Source of the DNA: Lingula anatina
Taxonomy: Eukaryota > Brachiopoda > Lingulata > Lingulida > Lingulidae
Reading direction: 5' to 3'
DNA length: 64,000 nucleotides
Assembly (NCBI RefSeq): GCF_001039355.2
Contig: NW_019775413.1
Coordinates: forward strand, 1,308,745 to 1,372,744
Shown here: in pieces, positions 13,421 through 27,000 of the stretch
Numbering within the stretch: the stretch's first letter is position 1
How the letters are laid out: each line of letters begins with the position of its first letter
Made by a program: the position numbers and the translations under genes
The notes under the pieces: model-generated
Seen by the model: only the letters and a program-made list of their open reading frames with translations
Databases searched by the model: none
What the model was told of the DNA's origin: nothing

Positions 13421-16400
13421 GTTAAGAGTGATGCTTTTTGTATAAAAAAATGGTTTTAGTGAATAAAAAGCTGTTTTGGTTTCCTCATCTGTCATATCTC
13501 ATTGAGTGTTGTCTTGATTAGTGGCTAATTTACTATCAGAATATTTTTTTCATTTATTATGACATATTTATCCAGAAAAAAAACCAACAATACATAAGAA
13601 TAATTTCAATCAGCCCATATGGCGTGCACAGCGAGAAATCGCATGTCGAGCGAAACTTTCGCTACTCTCAAAGAAAGACCAAAACGGCCCTCCGTACACT
13701 GCTAATTACATGCCGCCTCGAGCACAGATCGTTTCACTCCCACCTGCCGTTTATAATGACTCTTGTAAACAGTAAAAACAATTCGAGGACAATACACGAG
13801 ATTAATTAGGTACGTGTGGTTAATCCAAGAAAATTAGCCACATAAGAAAAATTTAGGTAACAAGGTCTGAAATCATAACAGGGCGTCTTGGGTCGCGCAG
13901 TTCGTTTTGCCGTTAAAGAACTAGACGCTGCGAAGGCAGGAAGCGCCTCCCTTTCCGAGTTCGTGAGGAAGACACGTGTGCGTGAAGAGAAAATAAGACA
14001 AAAAGACAAAGACTGGACGAGGAACGAAATCTGTGTGTATACGTGGCGAGATAAGATGAAGTAGAGAGTCAAACAATACAAATGTCAGAGGTTCGTGTCG
14101 TTTCCAGAGATGACATGGTATTTTGATAAATCTCCCACCGAAGAGCTGATTGGAAGCTAGCTATCGCAGCGGACACGTGGCTGTGTTTGGTAGATGTCTA
14201 CATGCAAATAGCTCATCAGCGACTCCGGTTTCCAAAGAGAACAACAGCGAATTGCGGCTGGAAAATGAGATAGAATAGAGGTGCAGAATATCAGCGACAC
14301 AGAATCTCATTTTTGATTGGTATATTACCTGAAAAATATCAAGTTACACGAAGCTATTACAGCATTAATCTCTATTTGCACGTTTTTCTGAGCAACCGTT
14401 TACAGGTCAATTTTCGAATAATTTATTTCTATCTTTTCGGATGTCATTTAAAAGAAAATATGAATATGGCGGACAGTCGTATAAAATGCGGTTAAAAGTA
14501 AATATATTTCAAGAGTGTAAAACAGAGAAACGGGACAGAGAGAGAGACTGCGTGTGTATAATGTTTATAATTCTTTGGTTTGAGTGACCTGACGGTGCAG
14601 TAAGAAATTCATTACCAGTCGCTTATGTCGATTTAGAAAGTTGATGAACCTAAGCTGAGAGAGAATTAAAAATTGATCATCGGCAAATATAATCATTTCC
14701 CGGAAAACGGTGCCTCCAATGAAAAATACCACAGTCCTTTGTTCTATGTCTTTGTGCCTATTTGCACGTCTTTTTTTCGAAATCAAATGACGAGAAAGGA
14801 AATCCAAGTGTCAATAACTGTCACCAAACGCAGTCAAGTAGAAGCTGCACTAACTGCAATTCTTCGAGCGTTTTGAAAACCTATTGAACTAATATACATC
14901 AATATACAATGGTGACAGTTAATTTTCTGACCCAGTAGATTCGTTGATTTGAGGCTGAAAAAGCATTGGCAATTCTTTTCACCTGTATTGTACTAATCAT
15001 ATCTAGGAGCAAGGCATGCTGACTGTGACCCCCACAACCTTCCTCCTGCAATGTTGTTGTGAGGATTGTGCAAAGGTGCCCAGAAACAACAAACCTCGGA
15101 GGGGATCCTAAACAATATGGCCATAGAAGCAGTGGTATTTATTCTGAGTCGAAGGAATAGCGCACATTGTTCGCCAGTGTTGTTGCAGTGTGTGTAATTG
15201 TCCGACCAAATCTGCCTGTCATCATATTTAAATCGCAGTGCAAATATGCTGGAACAGTTCTGCTGCTGGCCAATTGATTGGGAATAAAACAAGAAAACAA
15301 AAGAGCCAGTCTCAATGTCCAACGACCGTGTGAAAGACAACGGCCAAGACCATTGTGCCACTCGTGGATTCAACCAGCGCAAGTTCCCTACGATGCCTAA
15401 ATAAAACATTGATATTTTATTGTTGACGGACCGTTTAACGGGCCCCCAAGCTAGATATCCGGGGTTTCTAAGACGATTGTGTGTTCCTTCTGAATGAAGT
15501 GCGTCTATCTATTCCGCCGTAATCTTAGGTCACTGGCAAACATGATTCCGATCAATCTCGATCTCGCGGGAGATGAACAATTAAGCTTGTCAATGAAAAT
15601 TGATTATTTAAGGTGTCGCATTTCTGAAAAGTATCAATGCGAAACGCTCCAAAGATTCGCCTTGGCAAGGAACTGACAGCTCGCTCTCAACTGTCAATTT
15701 TTGCGCTAATTTCCACCTCCCTACTTTTTATCAACTTTTGAAATGTGGTGGGTCACGGCAGGGGCCGTTGTTCAAGTCGACGGGCTTAGGCGCAGATCAG
15801 TTTTCCTTTTTTCTTCGATCGGGTAAACTGTGACAGGTCAAACAAAAATTGACAGATTTTTCTCTCGAGGGAGAACGTTCACCGGGGTGAGCAGCACCTG
15901 GCCTGCCGCGGAAAGTCATCTCTCCCCGTCAGGTGGGCTGGTCTTCCCCGCGGTGTCTCACTGATCGCACAATCACCAGCTAGGTCCCTAAGAGGCTGTA
16001 ATGGGGCGGCTACAGTTTCCTCGCCCCTGGCTTCGGTCAACAGGAGGATAAAGATAGACAAATTTATTTTGCTTTAGATGCTCACCTTGGCCACGGGATA
16101 GCTTTTGAAATTAGTTATTTACAAAATGATGAAATTCGACGCCGCGGATTTACATGCACAAAAACACGGCTTGTGGACGGGGTGTGTTTATAATAAGATG
16201 AACCGACAGATTGCCCAACATTCAGATTTATACACTGCGTTCCCTCGTACTCTCAGCAAAACATCTGAAGTTTGTTTCTCTACCTGTAAGTCGATAAGAG
16301 CACAGACCAGACTTGGCGTCGCCGCCACTCGATCCTTACCACAATCGAGGTTTGCGTTACCCGATCAAAGCTGGTATCTGTTTCTTTTTCACCTGGCGGC

Positions 16401-19400
16401 CGCTACCCGTCCGTCCTGACAACGGAGTCTCGCGGCAAGAAGTCCCTCTATATTCTACCGATTAAAACGAAATTATGATACGTGTGATGAGGATTTACAA
16501 GTTATACTAGTCAATCAGAATTATCAGAGTGCAAACACGGCAAATCCACGAATCTGTAGCAATGATACGCGGTAATCCGTCGCTCATATCGCTGTAATCT
16601 CATTACACAAAAGTCGACATGGAGAGCACGAGCGACAATGGCATTTTTGCCGACCCCTGACACCTCGTCCTCCCTTGAGGTGTAAAACAAGCGATTAATT
16701 TTCTGAAGGTGTAACCTGCGCGTGTTTTGGGACCATCATGAACGTCTTAAGGGGAGACTCGCTCTTTCAGTGATTCCTCCACCGTTTCATGATTTCAAAA
16801 CTTGAAAAGAAAATCCAATAATGTCTGTCCTGCCTACTCTTGTGTGTTTGTATTTTATAGTAATATATCAAAACTGTTTACAGTTTAAAGCGAGTGCGAT
16901 TTATAAAGGTAATAATTTAAGTAACAGCACCGTTGACTGGGTTCGAGGGGAGTTCGATTGGATTACTTTTTGGATAAATATCTTCCGACATCGCGACTGC
17001 AGACCTACAAGTTGCGTATTTATCAAAGGCAATTGATGATAAGCAAATTACAGCAATTCCGTGATCGAGTAGGTAGTGATTAATGTATCTGTCTCAATCA
17101 AATCGCTTAAAATTTGTTGGCGGTAAGCTGTGATCGTAGCGGGATGACCAAATGTCCACTAGTCGTCGCCCAGTATCCAGTGGCCAGAGACGCCAGGGGA
17201 TCATTTTTCACTGTCCCTTCAGGTGGTCATTACAAAGGAGTGGACACCTTGCTAACTGTCACATTAAAGAGGCATCTTAGCGTCCCACTACCACGGCAAA
17301 TTTCACCTGCCATTGTCAACTGACGGCGCGTGTAAATAGTTGGGGTCTTACCTCTTTCAAATTTAATCAGAGCTTCCCGGACCGTGATAAATGACAGTGG
17401 TGGCCATCGAGCCATGTCCAAGGAGGGGGACTCCGATCCCGCCTTGTTTGTTTTCTTATCTTTCTTCTTTGAGGGGATAAGATTCACTGTAAACATTGTC
17501 ACCCAGTCGGAAAAACATCATGCGGGGCCCTAGTCGAAATGCCCGGCGTCAAAGGCGAGCCCCTTTGGTGGTGACGGTTCCGCACCTCGTGCGCTGTCGT
17601 AATCGTGCTGGGACGTCTCCCCGTAGAACCAACATTGTCTCTATCAAACATGAACGCCGCGTTCAAGGACGGGGACTATCAACTTTCAGATCGTATCTTA
17701 CCCCTTATTATAAGTAAATTAAAGTTTGGGGACTTTTCGTTCGCTTTCTGGTGAACACTGTATGAACTGCGTGATACCCAAGCATCTAGCTGTCACAAAA
17801 AGAAATTATACCCATTGTTTGGTGCAGGTATCAAGTTTTCTTCTGTCTCCTTCGTTACCTCATTTGGAGACCAGTGATAGCGACAATATAAAACTATAAT
17901 ACCGAAAGTAATAATCAGTAAACGATAAAAACTAGAACGGCCTGAAAATTATCAGAGTTAAAAAGGTTCACTTTAAACTCAATTTAGACACGTGTTTGTT
18001 TTCTTCTTTTTTGACGTTTACTGCTAATATGTTGTAAATTAGACCTGAGAATTCATTTTGAAAGAAATGAATATCGAAACGAAAATGAGATGTCCCCAAT
18101 TTAATGTAAAACAATTAAATACTCTCTTATTAGAAGTTTAACAGGTTAAGGTACGTTTTAAAGAAAAATAAAAAAAACTAATGTCACTTTGAATTTCTGT
18201 ATTGTTGTTCTTTTTTTAAATGTCTGGTGTTATGTTTCTCGATAACAACGAATTACTCTGATATGTAATTGGTTAAATTCGATCACGAATCACGGTATTG
18301 ATACTTTCCATTAATAGCTAATATCGTCAGATTCAGCTAATTCATTCATTCATTCATTGAAATATTGTAGACAATTACGTTTTCACCTTTTTTTCACTTT
18401 GGTTGTTTCGACCCAACTGAAATAATTTACCATCTTTTGCCATTAATAGCCTCCGTTCCTTATCTCAAATTTCTGTCTTCTAATTGACAACAATTTAAAT
18501 GTGTTAACATTTCATATTCAAGTCAAACAATGTTATGTTTATCAATCGCTAAACAGGCTTAAATTTGATTTAAGAAATCGCCATCTATGCTTCTCAGTTT
18601 CTATGAAGATTCTGCACATTTTTGTTACATATCTCAGCACTTTTTAATATATGAATTCACATAATGACGGCTGTCTGTCGTCTTTCCATCGACCGCCATT
18701 TTTAATGTGTACATAGGCAATAGATACGGGGATAGTAGTCTACAGTCAAGATTTAATTGTCTCCTCATAATCGAAGACCAATGAGAAAAAACACGTCCGT
18801 AAACATTTTAGGAGACATCCGCATTCAGTGTTCATTAATGAATGAGAGATTCGACCTCGGCCCGAGTTATTTAAATGAAAGGAAAATATCAGGCGAGAAA
18901 CATCAGCGACTGCACCTGAGACAACAAAACAAAGGAAAGCAATGATTGAAATATTGAAGCAAATAACGTAATTTATAATCCTCCTGTCTGGGCACGAGTT
19001 TGTGTAAATATGTTGGTGTGTCGGCCGCTCACAGGCACGTGTGTACGAGATATCGACAAGTTTCTAAATATTGGGTGTGCATTTTACGTAAGATCCTCAA
19101 AACCGCGCATATTGAAAATTAGGAAAATACGTGGAAGACTGAACCGCGTCCGAGCTTAGGAAGAAGTTATCCACAAGTTTGCTTGAGACATCAAAGAAGC
19201 GCAGGACATAAACAGGATTTGATAACATAAAGACCACAGAGTGCAATGAAAATAGATTGTGGGTTTCACAACAGATGACATCGTCTAATGAAGTATTTGT
19301 CCGTGTGTTGATGTTGAGAAAATTGCTCATTACGTGCGGTAACGTGACTCTCAAAGCCATCCAGCGGGAAAACCCTTTACCCGTTTACTGATTAAAAGGA

Positions 19401-20998
19401 TGATCGCACGCGAGGCACGCGCGCGCACGCGATCGCCATAATTTCACAAGTAGACGCAAGTGTGTCAATCTTGCCTAGTTGATGATCAGTGCTTAATCTT
19501 TCTAATTAATCTGGTCCCCACACACGGTTCAGTCCCCCTGCACAACGGGCCCAATGTGGAAAAATGAATGATTAACGGCGGGAAAGTCTTCCAACGCCGC
19601 AATAAAACTGATCATACATATAAAGCGCCCACGTGAGCGGCGTAGTACTAATTATCCGTAAACGTAGCCCCATCTATAATTGTAAATACAAGCGATATAT
19701 CATAGTCATTCTGTCGACACAATGTCTGCAGCACAGGCGATATTTAATAACAATACACAAACGTTGGTTTTATTATTAGATATAAAAAGAATACTGAAAA
19801 GAGGAAAGAATATTTCATCAATATTCTATCCCACCTGCAAAGTGCCGCCAACTCATGGGAGGATAATGAGATCTAAAATGTTCTTATGGCCGAAATTACA
19901 AGAAAACTAAAAAGATACATACACCAATAATGCATTTGTAGTTCATGATTCTTTCTCATCCTTTTATAATCCCAATGTATTGTCTTTTCAGTACAAACTA
20001 ACCTCCGTGGCTGGTCGTTTTAAGAAAAGAAAACACGCGTCTGAAGTATCCGAGAATGTTGTTTACGCAAGAAAAATATTTTTAGCATTTGCATGTATGT
20101 ATATATGTAATTTATGCCTTGTATATGCAGTGTGATATCGTTGCACCAAGTAGTGCCCAAGCCAAAGGACACGAGAATGATTATACAATGATAAACATCG
20201 GAGACTAGATGTGTTCGGTCACTTACCGCGCGGCTGTTGCGACTTACATGTACGACAGTGGACGCACTAATGTTCAAACATTGCCAACGCTTGAAAGCTT
20301 CTTTACAGGTTCGAGCAGGGGTGGGAGCAAATGCGTTTTAGTGCGCGTTCTTTACGATTGCGTGCACACAGCACAAACACGCATACTGTCACTAACACTT
20401 TAAAACAAAATTTTACCAATATAACCAAAACAAAATGTGACTGTGACATTAACGTTTGTATATAGGCAAATCTGTGGAACTTGATCGTCATGATAAAAGG
20501 GACGAGGTTGCAGTAGAATAAGAGGTGTAAAGTTGCATGATGCCACCCACCCTATAACATGTTCTTCCCTTCAGCATTTTTAAAATAACGCGAAAATTGG
20601 TTTGAGCGCACCTGTCTCCCTCCCCCCTCCCTATCTCTCTCAAACCCGACTCCACATCCTTGTTATGGCTTGATTAATTACATAAATACATGTAATAGAT
20701 TAAGGAAATCAGCCCATACATATATATTTTTTACAAACTTAATTGTTACTTCGTGTAGGCGGCTTAAGCCGTTGGGTTTATAATGAATGAAATACCAGCT
20801 TATACATAGACGAGCACGCGCGTGTGTATGTGCATATTAATTGTAGTTATGGTATAAGAAATAATCACCTCGAAAAACTTTTTGTCACAAAATGACACTT
20901 AAAATGGTTTTGTTATTATCTAAACAACTGTTTAAGGCTTGAAGAAAATGCCTCTTTTGTCAGACTTGTATGCTCTGAGGCATTGGATTCACCTTAAG

Positions 20999-21041
<43 letters not shown>
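20999..21041. repeat. (ATA)n microsatellite
   Basis: A perfect ATA/AAT trinucleotide tract of about 14 units in the intergenic region between Islet and IPO11. Confidence 0.97.
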
Positions 21042-22180
21042 TTATTAATATTTTAATCAATTTTCAAAGGCACTTTTATCTGGTAAGTTTGGACCTATTT
21101 TATCCTTCATGAACGTGAACGTGTACCCATTTATCATTAACTGTGTTTTTTGTTTTCTTGTCAATTTTTTGCAATGTAGTGACCCTATCAAATAATGAAA
21201 TTCAAAAAAATCTATTGTTTGCTTTTGATAGTGATATTCAGAACATGACAATATCTTCTCGACACTATGATCGAGCCGTACGTGGCGACTTCAATGAAAT
21301 GCTGCCGAGGCAGAGAATTTTTCTCATTTAAAAGACGATTTTTGATTCCAAAAAGGAAATTACACTCAGTAGGTATAATATACAGTGGAAATTGGAATTT
21401 CGGCCAATTCTCTTTATCTGAACGAAAAACTTGATCACTTCCGATTCTTCATTCAGTCGCAGGAACCTCTGGGAACTCGGTTTCATTATCCCCGCTTTTC
21501 CAGGCATGAAAATGTAATTTTTCAACAACCAACTGCCTTTCTTTAATTTCTGAGTGAATTTTTCAGCCGTGAGATGAAAGATATTATTTACTTCAATCAC
21601 AAGAAAGAAATCAAACAGCGTTAAGCGGCGCGGAGAAATTGGATTAGGAAAAAAGATCAGTTTGCCAAGTTGCAATAATGAGTAAAACTTAACAATGACT
21701 GTAAGACAATAGGCAGGGAATATAATTGATTCAATCAATTTTTCTTTGCGTGTGATATCATCCGACTTTTTCAAACGTAACGTTAGTTCCTCCTAAACGA
21801 CACAGAGAAGACTGATTTTTCCCACCTAAACCTATTAATAATACATAAAGATAGACCGCGGTTAATTATTGATAAGCACCCAGTAAGTCTTTTAGAAAAG
21901 GATATCGGATAACTACAGGAAGAAAACTCACAAAAATATTTTTGGAATTATTTATGTTTTTTACGTTACACTAATTGTAAAAAAAGGTTAAATGCAATTA
22001 ATGTTTAATATAAATCCCTTGTAGTTGAAAACATCGACTAAAGTTGCATTCACTTCATCAATCTTTAAACCATACCAAAAAGAAAACCGTGATTAAGAAA
22101 CAGAATTCGGTAGCTGATTTATTAATCTTTTAATTAAGCATTACAGGAAATAACAATGTTTTAACGTCATTTCTCTGACG

Positions 22181-22201
22181 TTTTTTTTTTTTTTTTTTTT
22201 T
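22181..22201. repeat. Poly-T tract
   Basis: A run of 21 T in the intergenic region. Read on the minus strand it is a poly-A run. No retroposon body with target-site duplications was recognised next to it. Confidence 0.9.
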
Positions 22202-23915
22202 GTTAAATTTCTTTTCAATAGGATAATAACTCATGACCAATACATAACTTGTCATTACATATCACAGTTATTATACCTTAACTCGTGGTGAAAAATTTCC
22301 CCGAATAATGAACTTCCTGTTGAACACAATCATTTTCAAAAATGAACAGAAAATCCTTTCTGCTGATAATCATTATATTTCACAACAGGAAACCTCAAAT
22401 GCACTTTGTGAAACCATGAATGTAGATATCTAAAAGTTCGCAATATCTTAAATTTAAAACAAGTTGTCCTTTGCGTTGGACAAAATGATAAATGAAGGTT
22501 AAAAAAAAACTCGAAGATTGGAGCCATCATGTTGAGGCTCCAAGTAATAAAAAGTTACTGAAAGCAACATCTCGCTCCTTTCTCTCTTTTTCTTCACACT
22601 CATGAGTATGTATATATATATTTGTGTGGTTACATTATTAAAAGAACACAGGAGATGTTGTCCATAAAATTTGCTTTTACAATATCTTAAATAGGACATG
22701 ATGGGAAACAGAGAGATTAACCTTTCCTTCCACAGTGAGTATCACTAAAAACACCGACTTGAGAACAAAAGACATGCCAGCAAAGTCATTCCTTGTGTAT
22801 GTGCTACAAATGTTGTTCTCAACTACAAATGATATGCTACTTGCACTATTGGGCAACTGAAGGTCTGCTCCAATAAAGTTAACAATCTTTCAAAATTATT
22901 TTTTGTGAAAGAAAAATGAGGTAAGACAAATATGGAAAGAGGTGGCTTTTTATGGAGAAAATGTGCCTCAAATATTTTTACTTTAAGCTCAAACTTTATA
23001 AAAAAAAAAATCAGCATCAATTATCTCATTCTTGCGTTTTAGAAATACCATTCAAAGAACTTCAATACAAAATTACAATTTTTCCTGGCATCAATGACAA
23101 TTTTTCTGGAACTCACAAACTGTCTCTCTATCAAGTTCCAATCTAAAAATTATGTAAATGCATACCTTTAAAACCACATTCCTTTTTTATTGGATTGAAT
23201 TGTTGCATGCACTCTAAACTTTCACTTCATGTGTAATGCAACTTTTGAGCAGGGGTAAATATCTGTAGCATAAAAAAAAGCACATAGGCATATCTCTGAC
23301 AATTAAGAACAGACTATATAAACAGAAAAGAAGGTAATTTTTTTAAAAACTTCATCCTGTCTGACAACTAATTCTGTTCATTTAAAATAAGCAAAGAAAT
23401 ACTTATTAATACTGTAATCTAACCTTACCACTCTAATTTATAGCAAGCAAAAATAAATCAGCAGATGGTGACAGGCATGCATCACCAGTATCTGAATCAA
23501 GACTGAAATAGTAGAAATACTAATGTGACAGCAAGAAGAATAAATTAACATTAAACTTAAGCTGCAATACAAGTCAATGTCTCTTAAGAATCACATAACT
23601 TTTTAAAATTAAAAATCTGATTATGATAAATTTCAAATCTGAACCCTACAGTTGGGAAAGCCAATTTACCAGATACCCTGATCAGATACATTTTCAAAGC
23701 TGAGCAGCTTTTCAGTCCCAATAATGGTGTCTCCAGAATGGCAGAAGCAAAACAGAAAACTTCGATTTTAATTTGGTGAAGGGTTAGGGTTCAGTGGAAG
23801 CATGGAGAAATGCAGGGATCTCCTGTTAACACACTCTATAATGTGACTGCGAATCACAGACATTCTCCAACTTTTAGCATTGATATGGAGCTCAACTGAA
23901 TTCTTCACATCTCTT

Positions 23916-23921
23916 TTTATT
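23916..23921 (-). terminator. Candidate poly(A) signal of IPO11
   Basis: AATAAA on the minus strand (TTTATT on plus), about 145 bases beyond the IPO11 stop codon. It is the first well-placed canonical hexamer I noticed after the stop, but other AT-rich hexamers exist further on. Confidence 0.4.
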
Positions 23922-24065
23922 AGTAACAGTCAACTTCAGTAACGACAAACATTGATATTTGATAAAAGACACAAAGTATCACAATGTCAAGGCATTTTTC
24001 TTTGGCCGCGGAGGGAGAGGGCATCTCTCCTGCTTTAAAAACATATATGCGATCCATAAAACACA

Positions 24066-27000
24066 TCATTTGATGAACCTTTGCAGTTGTTCATAGACTT
24101 CTTTATCTACTAAGTCTATCAGTTGTTGAAAGCCACTCTGCCCATGTTGCCTCTGCACTTGATGCAGCTGTGATTGCAGATAATCTATCAAGGAAATTCT
24201 TCGCACTGGATCTTGGAAAGACAACTGGAAATATTTAAACAAAGAAATGATCAAAATGTTTAAACAAAGAATTGGTATTTGATCAATCTAATTACCATCA
24301 ACTTAAAGGGAAATCATTGCTCACAGCCGAGTGGTTGGTAAACGCCATTATTACAAGTTGGAAATGTGAACAAACAGAATATTATCAACTCATACTCTAT
24401 GCTGATAGCTGAATGATTAATTTTCTTATTTGGATAGAATGTTATTTTCTTTTCAGTCAAACATGAAGCTGATTAAGTCCAAACAAATGTTATTTCAATC
24501 AATGAAAAGAACACTGCAGTAACCATGACTTGGATATCTTGAATATTAAAATCACTGAAAAAAAAAGAGAAAGGATATTTGAAAGATATTTTAATTGTTA
24601 AATTCCATGCCATGAAGACAATTCCTCATCATCAGACGATTTCTGGTTCTCAACACATTGAGATTTCTGGTTCTCAACACATTTTTCAAACCCTGCTCAA
24701 CTACCACAATCTGCTGTCCTTGAACATATTTACTGCCATCACTACTATGATGCTCTTTTACCTCACGTTTTCTTCTATCATGCTCTGTTTCCAACTCGCA
24801 TTCTCCTTGGTCTGTGGCAGGTTTCTCCATAATCACCAAGCCACTGAAATGAGGAAAATATCAATAGCCAATGATAAATAAAAATAATGAAACTTGGTTT
24901 CAATTCTGTATTGTAAGAAATGAAAAAGCAGAAATTTAATGAAAAAGATTATGAGATAGCAAAACTTTCTGATAAAGAAATTTTTCATTCTCAATGAACT
25001 TTCAACAGCTTATTCACCAAAAGCCTTGAGGCTGAGAATTTTTGGGGATGATAATCAATCCAGACACATGATTGAAAACATTTCCATAGTAATAAGAATA
25101 CCTCTTTTTTTAAAACTTGGATGGAGATTTGTTTTGAATTGCACAGAAGTTTTGTTTTTCGGTAGCTTTGTGAATACAACCCCAGTAACAGACAGTATCT
25201 ACATTTTAAATTCTATCTCCAAAATCTAAATTTACCATAATTACAATACAAGTAAAGATGGGTCAACCCCAGTTAAGTGAAATGAGACCTGCCAAATGAT
25301 TTTCAGTAACTTGGACTTACTCTACTTCTGCTCCTTCTTCATTTTCACTGCAGACGTCATGCAGTATTTCCACACACAAATTGATGACGCCACCAAATCT
25401 TTCATGCACACAACTGAAATGGACAGGAAATAAATGGCTGAAATGTTTCATGATTGATATTTTGAATGGGCAATTGTTAAGTAAATAATTTTCTCACTTT
25501 ATGTGATGTGAATATTGTAGGTCTGGAAAAATGGAGACCACAGAGAAAATTGATACTTAAAAATTAGGTTAAACACTACTTTTGCATTATGAAATGTTAG
25601 GCAGCCACTATGAAAATGAATCATTTAATAACATAAACATGACTAAATTAAAAGCAATACATAATTTTAAGTATTACTTGCCTTATATTAGAAGGGATCA
25701 GTGATGCCACAGCCATGGCAGACAATTTCCTTCTGTCTGGATCAGCCATGTTGTCAATTCTGTCAAACCAGATGTCCAGAAGTTCCCCAAGAACTTCTTC
25801 TTTCTACAAGTGAAATTAAGTCAGCTGCTGTAGTCATATCAATATGTTTAGGAAAATCTTAATACACAGAAGGCACCATTTTGAGAGACCAAAAGTGCTT
25901 AATTCTGGCATTGCATTAATTCTGGCATTACTATCACTTTTCTCTTGATGGCCACAGAGATGTTACAAAAACCACTAGAATTTTTTTTTTTTTTGACGGA
26001 GGCAATGTTATAGAAAATTTCACTGAAGCTTAATGGGTCCTTTTAAACCCTCATTCATATATACTTACAGTTTGGTTTCTGGACCGTGAAAAGTGTTCAA
26101 GGAAATTCCAGAAGAAATTCTGATTTTGTAACAGCATTCTGGCTACTATGGATAGGTACACAGACATTATCATGGAAATTTCCTACAGAGGGAAAGAAAT
26201 AAATATAGGCAAAAATATTCAAAGAAACATTCATTATCTAGTACATTTTTAAAAACATATTTTATGCTTGGAATGCCAAAACTGCATCTTTTAACATTCA
26301 TTACATAAAAGACATGCAGAATCAACTAACTTGGAGTTTCAGAGATCGAAAGCTGACTCTGTTCTTGATTCTATTGAAGAATTAAAAAAGAAAAACAGTT
26401 CAAATCATGCTGGATTTTATAAAATTATATACTTTACCTCTTTGTTCAAAATATTTTTCAATATCTTTGGCAGCATCTGTGAAAATATCTGAGGACCCTC
26501 AGAGGGGAAGGTTTTAAAAATCAGTTCTATCAACTGAAAAGAAGTATGATATATTTAAGAATACATCAATAGTAAACAACAATCAAAGAATGTTATCAGG
26601 TAAATGTAAAAAAATATTTAAAAATATTTAAAATGCGAACTTAACAATGTGAAATTAAGGAAACTAAATTACAAGGATACTTGTCTATCACGTAATAGAG
26701 TCTATGTAATTTCATATTTAACACTATTAGAATAAATAAAAAAAATATGGTAATAATTTGATCTTTTCAATGGGAAAATTCATGAAATTTTGAGATACTG
26801 CATTTTTTTCTCACAAATTTTAAAAATTAGAATATTGGTGTATTAGCAACAAAACAGAGAAGCAGGCTTTCCCAGGGTTCTTTTCAAAAGTAAAATATTT
26901 TAGATCATTCCAAAATCATGTTCTTAAAAAATTGATCATTTTTCCCCATTGAAAAAGTTGAATCATTACTGTACAAATCAACATGACCAAAAACCTACCC

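Larger units (their letters stand above)
13421..23900. other. Gene-free region upstream of Islet
   Basis: About 10.5 kb lies between the Islet promoter and the IPO11 3' end with no reading frame that I can tie to a protein family and no chain of exons. The longest frame is 148 codons (21328-21774, minus) in AT-rich DNA and looks like chance. The first part (to about 20.6 kb) is visibly richer in mixed, non-repetitive sequence than the AT-rich DNA after it. An ATT repeat lies at about 20999-21041 and a poly-T run at 22181-22201. Long gene-free flanks are typical of developmental transcription factors, so enhancers are likely, but this is inference. Confidence 0.6.

Noticed and set aside
14993-15409. 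138-codon minus-strand open frame with Cys and Trp
   Set aside because: No family resemblance and no splice context forming a gene; possibly conserved non-coding DNA upstream of Islet.
21328-21774. 148-codon minus-strand open frame
   Set aside because: It lies in AT-rich intergenic DNA. The translation has no domain I recognise, is rich in F/L/I/K as chance AT-rich frames are, and no flanking exons fit.
24591-24761. Extension of IPO11 exon 25 to an in-frame stop
   Set aside because: Family alignment requires splicing at 24762 to the conserved last exon. The extension encodes a 22-bp tandem repeat and is intron sequence.
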